A stretch of DNA of 64,000 nucleotides from Nocardioides sp. QY071 (GTDB lineage Bacteria; Actinomycetota; Actinomycetes; Propionibacteriales; Nocardioidaceae): positions 4,774,001-4,838,000 of the forward strand of contig NZ_CP124681.1 of NCBI RefSeq assembly GCF_029961765.1, in the 5' to 3' direction. Made by a program: the position numbers and the translations under genes. Below, piece after piece: positions 7,824-14,953 of the stretch. The notes beneath the pieces were generated by a model. That model was not told where the DNA came from and made no database searches. It worked only from the letters and a program-made list of their open reading frames with translations. The first letter of the stretch is position 1. The number at the start of each line of letters is the position of its first letter.

Positions 7824-8414
7824 ATGCAGGACATCACCGACCGGCTCGGCGCCGAGCTGCGCACGCCCCCGCCACCGACCTTCGACGTCGCGGCGACGGT
7901 GGGCGCCGGACGGCGCGCCGTACGACGCCGGCGAATCGCGCGCGGCTCGGCTGCGCTTGCGCTGGCCTTGGTGATCGGCGGTGCCGGAGTGGCGGTGACG
8001 TCGCGGTTCGGGGGCACGCAGGTGGACGGGTCGGTCCAGGTCGCGGCTGGCGTCTCCGCCGAGGGGCTGGCCTCGACCGCGGGGCTCAACGACGACTTCC
8101 CGGCCGGCTACGACCCACAGGACGAGCACGACCTCCTGGTCCGCAACGGTTGGGAGGTGGTCGACCGGATCGACGGCCCGGTCGACGGGATGTTCGCGGG
8201 AGGCAGCGAACCGATCGCCGACTCCGTGGCGCTCGCGCTCCGCAAGGGCGGCGACATCACGTTCGTCCTGCTCTTCCGCTACTCCGCCCGCGGGGACGAT
8301 CCCCGGGACCAGAGCGGTGGCGGCAACACCGAGACATCGGCCGACTCCGGCTACCACAACCTGTCCAGCTGGGTCGCCTACCAGCTGGCCGGGTTCACCG
8401 AGGCCGCGCAGTGA
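7824..8414 (+). CDS. Single-pass membrane protein, probable partner of the adjacent ECF sigma factor
   Basis: 196 aa from ATG 7824, with TGGAGGA (7814-7820) just upstream. The N-terminal 35 residues are cytoplasmic-looking and basic (RRAVRRRRIARG), followed by one TM segment (about residues 39-58) and an external domain with no recognised family. The pattern MQDITDRLGAELRTPPPPTFDVAATV resembles the short cytoplasmic segments of proteins encoded with SigE-family sigma factors in actinobacteria. The sigma gene overlaps its stop by 4 nt (GTGA). An anti-sigma role is inferred from context only; no zinc-binding HxxxCxxC motif is present. Confidence 0.6.
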   Translation: MQDITDRLGAELRTPPPPTFDVAATVGAGRRAVRRRRIARGSAALALALVIGGAGVAVTSRFGGTQVDGSVQVAAGVSAEGLASTAGLNDDFPAGYDPQDEHDLLVRNGWEVVDRIDGPVDGMFAGGSEPIADSVALALRKGGDITFVLLFRYSARGDDPRDQSGGGNTETSADSGYHNLSSWVAYQLAGFTEAAQ

Positions 8415-8908
8415 GGCGCGCCGAGCGCGAGGCGGCGTACGTCGAGTTCGCCACCGCCCGCCGCGACCAGCTGCGCCGGATCGCCTACGGCATGTGCGGC
8501 GACTGGCACCGTGCCGACGACCTGGTGCAGACCGCGCTGGTGCGCCTGTACGTCGCCTGGCCGCGGGTCGCGCGCCACGGGACCGAGGACGCCTACGTCC
8601 GCAGGATCCTGCTCAACGCGGCGATCGACGAGTCGCGGCGCTCCGTACGCCGCGAGGTGCCGACCGACACGCTGCCGGACATCGCGGCCTCACCAGGCAT
8701 CGGCGTGGAGGAGCGCGACTCGCTCGTCGCCGCGCTCCAGACTCTGCCCGCCCAGCAACGGGCGGCGGTCCTGCTGCGGCACTGGCTGGGGCTGCCGGTC
8801 GCCGAGGTCGCCGCCGAGCTCGGCATCTCCGAGGGGACGGTCAAGAGCCACACGTCGCGCGGTCTGCACGCCCTGCGGGGGCGGCTCGAGGAGACCGAGC
8901 CCGCCTAG
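8411..8908 (+). CDS. ECF RNA polymerase sigma factor, SigE family
   Basis: 165 aa from GTG 8411, overlapping the preceding gene by 4 nt. Sigma-70 region 2 is RIAYGMCGDWHRADDLVQTAL with LYVAWPRV, and region 4 is the HTH LPVAEVAAELGISEGTVKSH followed by LHALRGRL. These are the SigE-family (Streptomyces-type) hallmarks. It directs core polymerase to a small regulon, normally held inactive by a partner protein, here probably the upstream membrane gene. Its stop TAG lies inside CTAG, which also contains the stop of the convergent methyltransferase gene, so the two coding regions overlap by 4 nt. Confidence 0.88.
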   Translation: MRRAEREAAYVEFATARRDQLRRIAYGMCGDWHRADDLVQTALVRLYVAWPRVARHGTEDAYVRRILLNAAIDESRRSVRREVPTDTLPDIAASPGIGVEERDSLVAALQTLPAQQRAAVLLRHWLGLPVAEVAAELGISEGTVKSHTSRGLHALRGRLEETEPA

Positions 8909-9606
8909 CCCCGCCAGGCCTCGTCGCTGCCGAGGTCGGCGTGCTGGCGCACCCAGGAGTGCATCGCGATCGCGGCGGCGGCCGAGGCGTTGATCGACCG
9001 AGTGGAGCCGAACTGGGCGATCGAGAAGGTGCCGTCGCAGGCCTCGCGGGCGCCGTCGGAGAGCCCGGGCCCCTCCTGACCGAAGAGGAAGCAGACCCGT
9101 TCGGGGATCTGCATCGTCTCGAGATGGGCGGAGCCGGGGAGGTTGTCGATGCCGAGCAGAGGTACGCCGGTCTCGGCGAGGTGGGCGTGCAGGTCGGCGA
9201 CGGTCGGGTGGTGGCGCACGTGCTGGTAGCGGTCGGTGACCATGGCGCCGCGGCGGTTCCAGCGTCGGTTGCCGACGATGTGCACCTCGGCGGCGAGGAA
9301 GGCGTTGGCGGAGCGGACGATGGTGCCGATGTTGAAGTCGTGCTGCCAGTTCTCGATGGCGACGTGGAAGCCGTGGCGGCGGGTGTCGAGGTCGGCGACG
9401 ATCGCCTCGACGGACCAGTACCGGTAGCGGTCGACGACATTGCGCCGGTCGCCGTCGCGGAGCAGCCTCTCGTCGTACACCTCGCTCCCGGGGCCCTCCG
9501 GCCACGCGCCCGGCCAGGGCCCGACCCCGACCTCGGGCGGCCCGTGGGGCATGGGGTCGTACGGCGCGCGCTCCTCCTCGTCCCTGGGCTCGTCCACGGA
9601 TCGCAC
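8905..9606 (-). CDS. TrmH/SpoU-family RNA 2'-O-methyltransferase
   Basis: 233 aa from GTG 9606 (GTG 9597 is an alternative). The three SPOUT motifs are present in order: FNIGTIVRSANAF (motif 1), FLFGQEGPGLSD (motif 2) and STRSINASAAAAIAMHSW (motif 3), forming the trefoil-knot SAM site. Members methylate the 2'-OH of tRNA or rRNA nucleotides. The N-terminal 60 residues are acidic and Pro-rich and look family-specific. The RNA target cannot be read from sequence. It is divergent from the DedA gene by a 43-nt gap and convergent with the sigma gene. Confidence 0.85.
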   Translation of the reverse strand: MRSVDEPRDEEERAPYDPMPHGPPEVGVGPWPGAWPEGPGSEVYDERLLRDGDRRNVVDRYRYWSVEAIVADLDTRRHGFHVAIENWQHDFNIGTIVRSANAFLAAEVHIVGNRRWNRRGAMVTDRYQHVRHHPTVADLHAHLAETGVPLLGIDNLPGSAHLETMQIPERVCFLFGQEGPGLSDGAREACDGTFSIAQFGSTRSINASAAAAIAMHSWVRQHADLGSDEAWRG

Positions 9607-9649
9607 CCTAACGACCACCCCGTTGGGCAACGGCCGGTAGCGTGTCATC

Positions 9650-10399
9650 GTGAACTCGCTGGTGGCGACCCCGTTCGTCGTACCCATGCTGCTCGGCATC
9701 AAGTGGCTCGACCCGGAGTGGCTGCAGCACGAGTACGGCACCACCTTCATCTGGATCGCGATCGCCATCGTCTTCGTCGAGTGCGGCCTGTTCTTCCCGT
9801 TCCTGCCCGGCGACACGCTGCTGTTCGCGCTCGGCCTGTTCATCGCAGGCAGCAACAAGACGGGGTACTCCGTCGTCGGGATCTCCAACGAGCCGGTCGA
9901 GCTCGTCATCGCCTGTGTCCTGCTCGTGATCGCCGCGTTCGCCGGCAACGTCGCGGGCTACGAGATCGGCCGCAAGCTCGGGCCGCCGCTCTACGAGCGC
10001 GACGGCCGGATCCTGAAGAAGAAGTACTTCGACAACACCAGCGCCTTCTTCGACAAGCACGGCAACAAGGCGCTCGTCATCGGCCGGTTCGTGCCGTTCG
10101 TGCGCACCTACATCACCGTCGTCGCGGGCGTCACCCAGATGGAGCGGCGCCGCTTCTTCACCTGGAGCGCGATCGGCGCCGTGCTGTGGGTCGTCTCGAT
10201 CACCCTGCTCGGCTACTTCCTCGGCGCCGCGATCCCGGCGCTCGGAGAGAACATCGACTACGTCACCCTCGCCATCCTCGCCTTCTCCGCCGTCCCGGTC
10301 GCCTGGGAGTGGTGGCGCCACAAGCGCCCCGCGGCCAGGCAGCGCAGGGAGATCGCCGCGGGCAGCGCTCCAGAGAGTTCAGTCGCCGAGGAGCGATGA
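9650..10399 (+). CDS. DedA/VTT-domain integral membrane protein
   Basis: 249 aa from GTG 9650. The SNARE-associated (VTT) domain is clear: VECGLFFPFLPGDTLLFALG near residues 42-61, GNVAGYEIGRKLG, then the FGRF-like VIGRFVPFVRTYITVVAGVTQM and a C-terminal TM. DedA proteins act as lipid (undecaprenyl-phosphate or phospholipid) flippases and influence envelope and pH homeostasis. The conserved Arg of RFVPFVRT and the acidic E of VECGLFFPFLPGD are present. The C-terminal 35 residues are charged and cytoplasmic. It stands alone between divergent and tandem neighbours. Confidence 0.9.
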   Translation: MNSLVATPFVVPMLLGIKWLDPEWLQHEYGTTFIWIAIAIVFVECGLFFPFLPGDTLLFALGLFIAGSNKTGYSVVGISNEPVELVIACVLLVIAAFAGNVAGYEIGRKLGPPLYERDGRILKKKYFDNTSAFFDKHGNKALVIGRFVPFVRTYITVVAGVTQMERRRFFTWSAIGAVLWVVSITLLGYFLGAAIPALGENIDYVTLAILAFSAVPVAWEWWRHKRPAARQRREIAAGSAPESSVAEER

Positions 10400-10470
10400 G
10401 TTCATCGTGAGGTGACAGTCTTCCCGGCATCGCGTCCACAACGAGTGGACCACAACCCCGGGGAGCAGCC

Positions 10471-10896
10471 ATGGCGATCAACCTCAACCCCTACATCAAC
10501 TGGCGCGGCCAGGCCCGCGAGGCGATGGAGTTCTACCAGTCGGTTCTCGGCGGCGAGCTCAGCGTGATGACCTTCGCCGACATGGGCGGTACCGCGGCGA
10601 GCGTCGCCGAGGCCGAGGGCGAGAGCGACTGGGTCATGCACGCGGCCCTGTCGGTCTCCCCGTCGGTCCTGCTGATGGGCGCCGACCACCCCAAGCACGT
10701 GCCCGGCGAGCCGCAGACCCAGCAGGTCAGCATCAGCGGCCCCGCCGAGGACGGCGACACCCTCCGTGCGTGGTGGGCCGGCCTCTCCGACGGCGCCACC
10801 ATCCACCAGCCGCTCGAGCAGGCGCCCTGGGGCGACAGCTTCGGGATGCTGAAGGACAAGTACGGCGTCGACTGGCTGATCAACATCGCTGCGTGA
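10471..10896 (+). CDS. VOC/glyoxalase superfamily protein, PhnB-like
   Basis: 141 aa from ATG 10471 with GGGGAG upstream (10459-10464). It opens MAINLNPYINWRGQAREAME with FYQSVLGGEL, a PhnB/YjdN-type VOC fold, and ends with the DSFGMLKDKYGVDWLINI strand typical of that family. These small proteins are often dimeric and mostly of unknown substrate; some confer metal or antibiotic binding, some are demethylmenaquinone-like. No metal site can be assigned with confidence. Its stop codon TGA is immediately followed by the first base of the large inverted-repeat element. Confidence 0.8.
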   Translation: MAINLNPYINWRGQAREAMEFYQSVLGGELSVMTFADMGGTAASVAEAEGESDWVMHAALSVSPSVLLMGADHPKHVPGEPQTQQVSISGPAEDGDTLRAWWAGLSDGATIHQPLEQAPWGDSFGMLKDKYGVDWLINIAA

Positions 10897-11179
10897 TTTG
10901 GCCGTCGCTTCGCTCCGGCATGTCGCGCCGCCTGCCAGCGCCGTTTCTTCCTCCCCCGCTCGCTCGTTCCTCGCTCGCTCCTCCGTCCAGAAACGGCGGG
11001 CGGCGCGACGAGACCCAGCCGAATGTCGTGCGCGACCGCACGACATTCGGTTGAGTGCTCTCCGTCGGGCGCGCCGCGTGGTCTGGACTGAGCGGAGCGA
11101 GCGAGGAACGAGCGAGCGCAGCGAGGGAAGACCACGCGCAAGAGCGCGCTCGACATGCCGGAGCGAAGCGACGGCCAAA
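10897..11179. repeat. 283-bp nested inverted-repeat element
   Basis: Perfect 29-bp terminal inverted repeats (10897-10925 and 11151-11179, outer end TTTGGCCGTCGCTTCGCT) enclose perfect 25-bp inner repeats (10957-10981 and 11094-11118, built from CGCTCGCTCGTTCCTCGC) and a central 14-bp-stem hairpin, CCGAATGTCGTGCG (11019-11032) with CGCACGACATTCGG (11037-11050), loop CGAC. The layers are nearly concentric. There is no plausible protein inside. It starts right after the VOC stop codon and ends 80 nt before the SWIM gene. No flanking direct duplication is evident. Confidence 0.85.
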
Positions 11180-11259
11180 CCAACACCGTGAGTCGGCCCC
11201 GAGACGCATCAACCCCGAGCCCCCACGGTGTCGGCTCCATCAACCATGATGGCCCCACC

Positions 11260-12555
11260 ATGCCCCGCTGGAACTTCCAGGCCGTCGAGAAGGCCGCGCC
11301 GGACGCCTCGTCGCTGACGGCCGCGCGCAAGCTCGCGGTGCCGGGCCCGTGGTCGGAGACCGGCAGCACGGACACCCTCGTGTGGGGCAGGTGCCAGGGC
11401 AGCGGGAGGACGCCGTACCAGGTGTCGATCGACCTGGCCGGCCCGGCGTACCGGTGCAGCTGCCCGAGCCGGAAGTTCCCCTGCAAGCACGCGCTGGCGC
11501 TGCTGCTCCTGTGGGTCCGCTCGGACGGTGCGGTGGCCGATGCTGCCGAGCCGGCGGGATTCGCGGGCGACTGGGCGGCGACCCGGGCCGAGCGGGCGGC
11601 CGGCGCCGCGGCTGCGGAGGCCAGGCGACCCGTCGACCCCGAGGCCCGGGCGAGGCGGATCGCGGAGCGGCGGGCGACGATGTCGGCGGCGCTGGAGGAC
11701 TTCGCGCAGTGGCTGGCCGACCTGGCCCGCAGCGGTACGGCGACCACCCGGCGCCAGCCGTGGACCTGGTGGGACACGACGGCCGCGCGGCTGGTGGACG
11801 GCCAGGTGCCGGGGCTGGCCGAGCGGCTGCGCGACATGGCGGCGGCGGTGGGCAGTCGGGAGGACTGGGCCGAGCACCTGCTGACCGAGGCCGGCCGGTG
11901 GTGGCTGGCCGTGCAGGCGTGGCGCCGGTGGGACGACCTGGCGCCGGAGACGCAGGGCGACCTGCGCTCCTACCTCGGCTGGTCGTGGGCCGCCGACGAC
12001 CTCGCCGACGCCGAGCCGGCGGCGGGCTGGCAGGTGCTCGGCGCGCACCGCGACGAGACCGGGCGACTCAAGGAGCAGCGCACCTGGCTGCGCTCGGTCG
12101 CGACCGGCGAGCTGGTGCTGGTGCTCGACTTCGCGGGCGGCCCGCAGCCGCTGCCGATGCCCCAGCTCGACGGCAGCGTCGTCGACGTCGCCCTCGTCCG
12201 CTACCCCGGCTCGGCGCCGACCCGCGCCCGCTTCGCCGCCCCGCCCGCACCCCTCTCGCTCGGCACCCCGCTGCCGAGCGGCGGATCGCTCGCCGACGCC
12301 CGCGCGGCGCTCAGCGACCTGTGGCAGCGCAACCCGTGGGCCGTCCGGGTGCCGGCGGTGGTGCGGGGCCGCCTCGTGCCGCCGTACGACGGAGCGCCGG
12401 CCACCTTCGTCGACGAGTCCGGTGACACGGTCGACGTGCTCGGCCCGGACCCGTGGGACGCGCTGGCCGCGACGGGCGGCGCGGTGACCGACGTGTTCGG
12501 GGAGCTCGAGGAGCGGGGCCTGCGCCCGCTGAGCCTGGTCGGAGTGGACCGGTGA
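11260..12555 (+). CDS. SWIM zinc-finger protein of a MoxR/VWA operon
   Basis: 431 aa from ATG 11260. The SWIM motif CxCx6CxH is C66-x-C68...C75-x-H77 in YRCSCPSRKFPCKHALALLLL. The rest is Trp/Ala-rich and helical with no other named domain. SWIM fingers bind nucleic acid or protein partners. It is gene one of five tightly coupled genes (SWIM, DUF5691, MoxR AAA+, DUF5682, VWA), the same kit as the E. coli yehL-yehM-yehP-yehQ region, in which YehQ is the SWIM member (recalled). Its last 4 nt overlap the next gene. The promoter must lie between 11180 and 11259 or inside the preceding inverted-repeat element. Confidence 0.85.
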   Translation: MPRWNFQAVEKAAPDASSLTAARKLAVPGPWSETGSTDTLVWGRCQGSGRTPYQVSIDLAGPAYRCSCPSRKFPCKHALALLLLWVRSDGAVADAAEPAGFAGDWAATRAERAAGAAAAEARRPVDPEARARRIAERRATMSAALEDFAQWLADLARSGTATTRRQPWTWWDTTAARLVDGQVPGLAERLRDMAAAVGSREDWAEHLLTEAGRWWLAVQAWRRWDDLAPETQGDLRSYLGWSWAADDLADAEPAAGWQVLGAHRDETGRLKEQRTWLRSVATGELVLVLDFAGGPQPLPMPQLDGSVVDVALVRYPGSAPTRARFAAPPAPLSLGTPLPSGGSLADARAALSDLWQRNPWAVRVPAVVRGRLVPPYDGAPATFVDESGDTVDVLGPDPWDALAATGGAVTDVFGELEERGLRPLSLVGVDR

Positions 12556-13847
12556 GTGCCCCGGGCTGGTGGCAGCAGACCACGGTGGCCGCGCTGCTCG
12601 GCACCGAGCGCCGCGAGCCGCCGCCCCTCCCCCACGGCCTCGGCGTCGCCGCCCGCCCCGACAGCACGCCCGAGACCACGCTGCTCGACGCCGCCGCGCT
12701 CGGTGGCGCCCTGCTCCGTGCCCACCTCCCCGACCGACCTGCGGGCGACCTCCCCGAACCGGCCGCCCCCGACGCCACCCCGGTCGCGCCACCGGCCGCC
12801 GTCCAGCTGCTCGGCCTGCTCCTCGACCAGCCGCCGGTCGCCGCGCGGCTGCGCCCGCTCGCGCTGGAGCACTGGCTCGGCGTCGCCGCCGATCGCGGCG
12901 TCCGGGTCCCGGCCCGCACCCTGCCGCGGCTGCTCGCCCTGGCCACCCAGCAGTCCGACCTGCGCGCCGCCACCCGACCGGTCGTCGGTGAGCGCGGCCG
13001 CTGGCTCGCCGGGCTGCGCTCCGACTGGCGTTGGGTCCTCGAGCCGGAGCCCGCGGCCGCCGCACCCACTCCCGTGCCGGCCGACGACCTCGACCGGCTC
13101 GAGGCGGCGCTCGACCACCGCTCCGCCAAGGTACGGCGCGAGGCGCTCGCGCTGCTCGACGCGGCTCCGGACTCGGCGCGGGCCGCCCGGATGGCCGCGC
13201 GCCTGCGCCCCCTCCTGACGTCGACCGGCCGGCTGCGGCGCGGTCTCGAGGTCGCACTGCCGACCGAGCCCGACGCCGCGGGCGTGCGCGACGGGCTGAC
13301 CACCACCCGCGGCGGCTCGCAGCGCGAGCGGTGGCTGGAGCTGATCAGCGCCGGGGCGCCGCTGTCGGTGTGGACCGACGCGACCGGCAAGGACGCCGCC
13401 CACACCTGGCCGCTGATCACCCAGCCCGCCGCGCGGGCCGGCGTGCTGCGGGCGGTCCGGGCCCGGGCCGACCTCACCTGGGCCAGTGCGGCCGTGGCCG
13501 ACAGCCCCGACCTGCTGGCGTACCTGCCCACCGCCGAGCAGGACGCGGCCGCGCTCCACCTGCTGCGGGCCACGAAGGCCGCCGCCGGCGTCGCGTCGGT
13601 GGTCCGCCACGTCCCGCCGCCGTGGAGCCCCGGCCTCAGCGCCGCCGTCGTCGACGTCCTGCGCCACACCGCCCCGGCCGGCGGCTCGGCCTCCCTCGCG
13701 CTGCCGAGCCTCGCGGCCGGCCTGCACCCGTCGGTCCGGCCCGCGGTCTCCGCGTGGGCCCGCGCCGAGCACCGGTGGGGCTCGCTGCCCGCCGACCTCG
13801 ACCAGTACCTCTCCTTCCTGCCCGCGATCACGGAGGCCTTCCGATGA
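12552..13847 (+). CDS. DUF5691 family protein of the MoxR/VWA operon
   Basis: 431 aa from GTG 12552, overlapping the SWIM gene by GTGA. It opens MSAPGWWQQTTVAALLGTER, the typical start of DUF5691. The protein is largely alpha-helical, with repeated leucine-rich helices and blocks such as LEAALDHRSAKVRREALALLDAAP that look like HEAT/ARM-type repeats, and a WLELISAGAPLSVWTDATGKDAA segment. No catalytic motif is visible. By context it is an adaptor or substrate-recognition part of the AAA+ machine. The next gene overlaps by ATGA. Family assignment is from pattern memory. Confidence 0.75.
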   Translation: MSAPGWWQQTTVAALLGTERREPPPLPHGLGVAARPDSTPETTLLDAAALGGALLRAHLPDRPAGDLPEPAAPDATPVAPPAAVQLLGLLLDQPPVAARLRPLALEHWLGVAADRGVRVPARTLPRLLALATQQSDLRAATRPVVGERGRWLAGLRSDWRWVLEPEPAAAAPTPVPADDLDRLEAALDHRSAKVRREALALLDAAPDSARAARMAARLRPLLTSTGRLRRGLEVALPTEPDAAGVRDGLTTTRGGSQRERWLELISAGAPLSVWTDATGKDAAHTWPLITQPAARAGVLRAVRARADLTWASAAVADSPDLLAYLPTAEQDAAALHLLRATKAAAGVASVVRHVPPPWSPGLSAAVVDVLRHTAPAGGSASLALPSLAAGLHPSVRPAVSAWARAEHRWGSLPADLDQYLSFLPAITEAFR

Positions 13848-14953
13848 CCCTCACCGAACCCACCGGCACCGACCCGACCGGCGTGCTGCGCCAGCACGCC
13901 GAGGACGAGTACGCCCACGAGCTCGCCGCGCTGGCCGCAGCCGACGACCGGCCGCGGCCGCCGCAGTGGCGGCTCTCGCCGTGGGCGGTGACGACGTACC
14001 TCCTCGGCGGGCGGCTCGACGACGGCACCGAGATCAGCGCGAAATACGTCGGCGCGCGGCGCCTGATGGAGATCGCCGTCGCCTCCCTGGCGACCGACCG
14101 CGCGCTGCTGCTGCTCGGCGTGCCCGGCACCGCCAAGTCGTGGGTCAGCGAGCACCTCGCCGCCGCGATCAGCGGCAGCTCGACGCTGGTCGTGCAGGGC
14201 ACCGCCGGCACCCCGGAGGAGTCCCTGCGGTTCGGCTGGAACTACGCACGCCTGCTCGCCGAGGGCCCCTCCCGCGAGGCGCTCGTGCCTAGCCCGGTGA
14301 TGCGGGCGATGGAGGCCGGCGCGCTGGTCCGGGTCGAGGAGCTGACCCGGATCCCGGCCGACGTGCAGGACGCGCTGATCTCGATCCTGTCGGAGAAGAC
14401 GCTGCCGGTCCCCGAGCTCGACGACGAGGTGCAGGCCCGGCGCGGGTTCAACGTGATCGCCACCGCCAACAACCGCGACAAGGGCGTTAACGAGCTCTCC
14501 TCCGCGCTCAAGCGCCGGTTCAACACCCTCGTGCTGCCACTGCCCGACAGCCTCGGCGAGGAGGTCGAGATCGTCCGCACCCGGGTGGCCTCGATCGGCC
14601 GCGGCCTGGAGCTGCCCGACGAGCTCGCGGCGACCCCGGAGATCGAGCGCGTGGTGACCATCTTCCGCGAGCTGCGCGGCGGGATGACGCTCAACCAGCG
14701 CACCACCGTGAAGTCCCCGTCGAGCACGCTGTCCACCGCCGAGGCGATCTCGGTGATGACCAATGGCGTCGCGCTCGCCGCCCACTTCGGCGACGGCGTG
14801 GTCCGCGCCGACGACCTGGCCGCCAGCATCACCGGCGCGGTGGTCAAGGACCCGGTGCAGGACTCGATCGTGTGGCAGGAGTACCTCGAGACCGTCGTCA
14901 AGGACCGCCCCGAGTGGGCCGACCTCTACCGCGCCTGTCGGGAGCTGACCTGA
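13844..14953 (+). CDS. MoxR-family AAA+ ATPase
   Basis: 369 aa from ATG 13844. Walker A is GVPGTAKS (residues 92-99). The Walker B-like strand is ALVRVEELTRIP (160-171), with Glu-Glu in place of the more common Asp-Glu. Sensor 1 is VIATANNRD (204-212) followed by KGVNELSSALKRRF with the arginine finger. MoxR ATPases are chaperone-like motors that load or remodel partners, often together with VWA proteins that read metal-dependent contacts. It is the motor of the five-gene operon. It overlaps its upstream neighbour by ATGA and its downstream one by CTGA. Confidence 0.92.
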   Translation: MTLTEPTGTDPTGVLRQHAEDEYAHELAALAAADDRPRPPQWRLSPWAVTTYLLGGRLDDGTEISAKYVGARRLMEIAVASLATDRALLLLGVPGTAKSWVSEHLAAAISGSSTLVVQGTAGTPEESLRFGWNYARLLAEGPSREALVPSPVMRAMEAGALVRVEELTRIPADVQDALISILSEKTLPVPELDDEVQARRGFNVIATANNRDKGVNELSSALKRRFNTLVLPLPDSLGEEVEIVRTRVASIGRGLELPDELAATPEIERVVTIFRELRGGMTLNQRTTVKSPSSTLSTAEAISVMTNGVALAAHFGDGVVRADDLAASITGAVVKDPVQDSIVWQEYLETVVKDRPEWADLYRACRELT

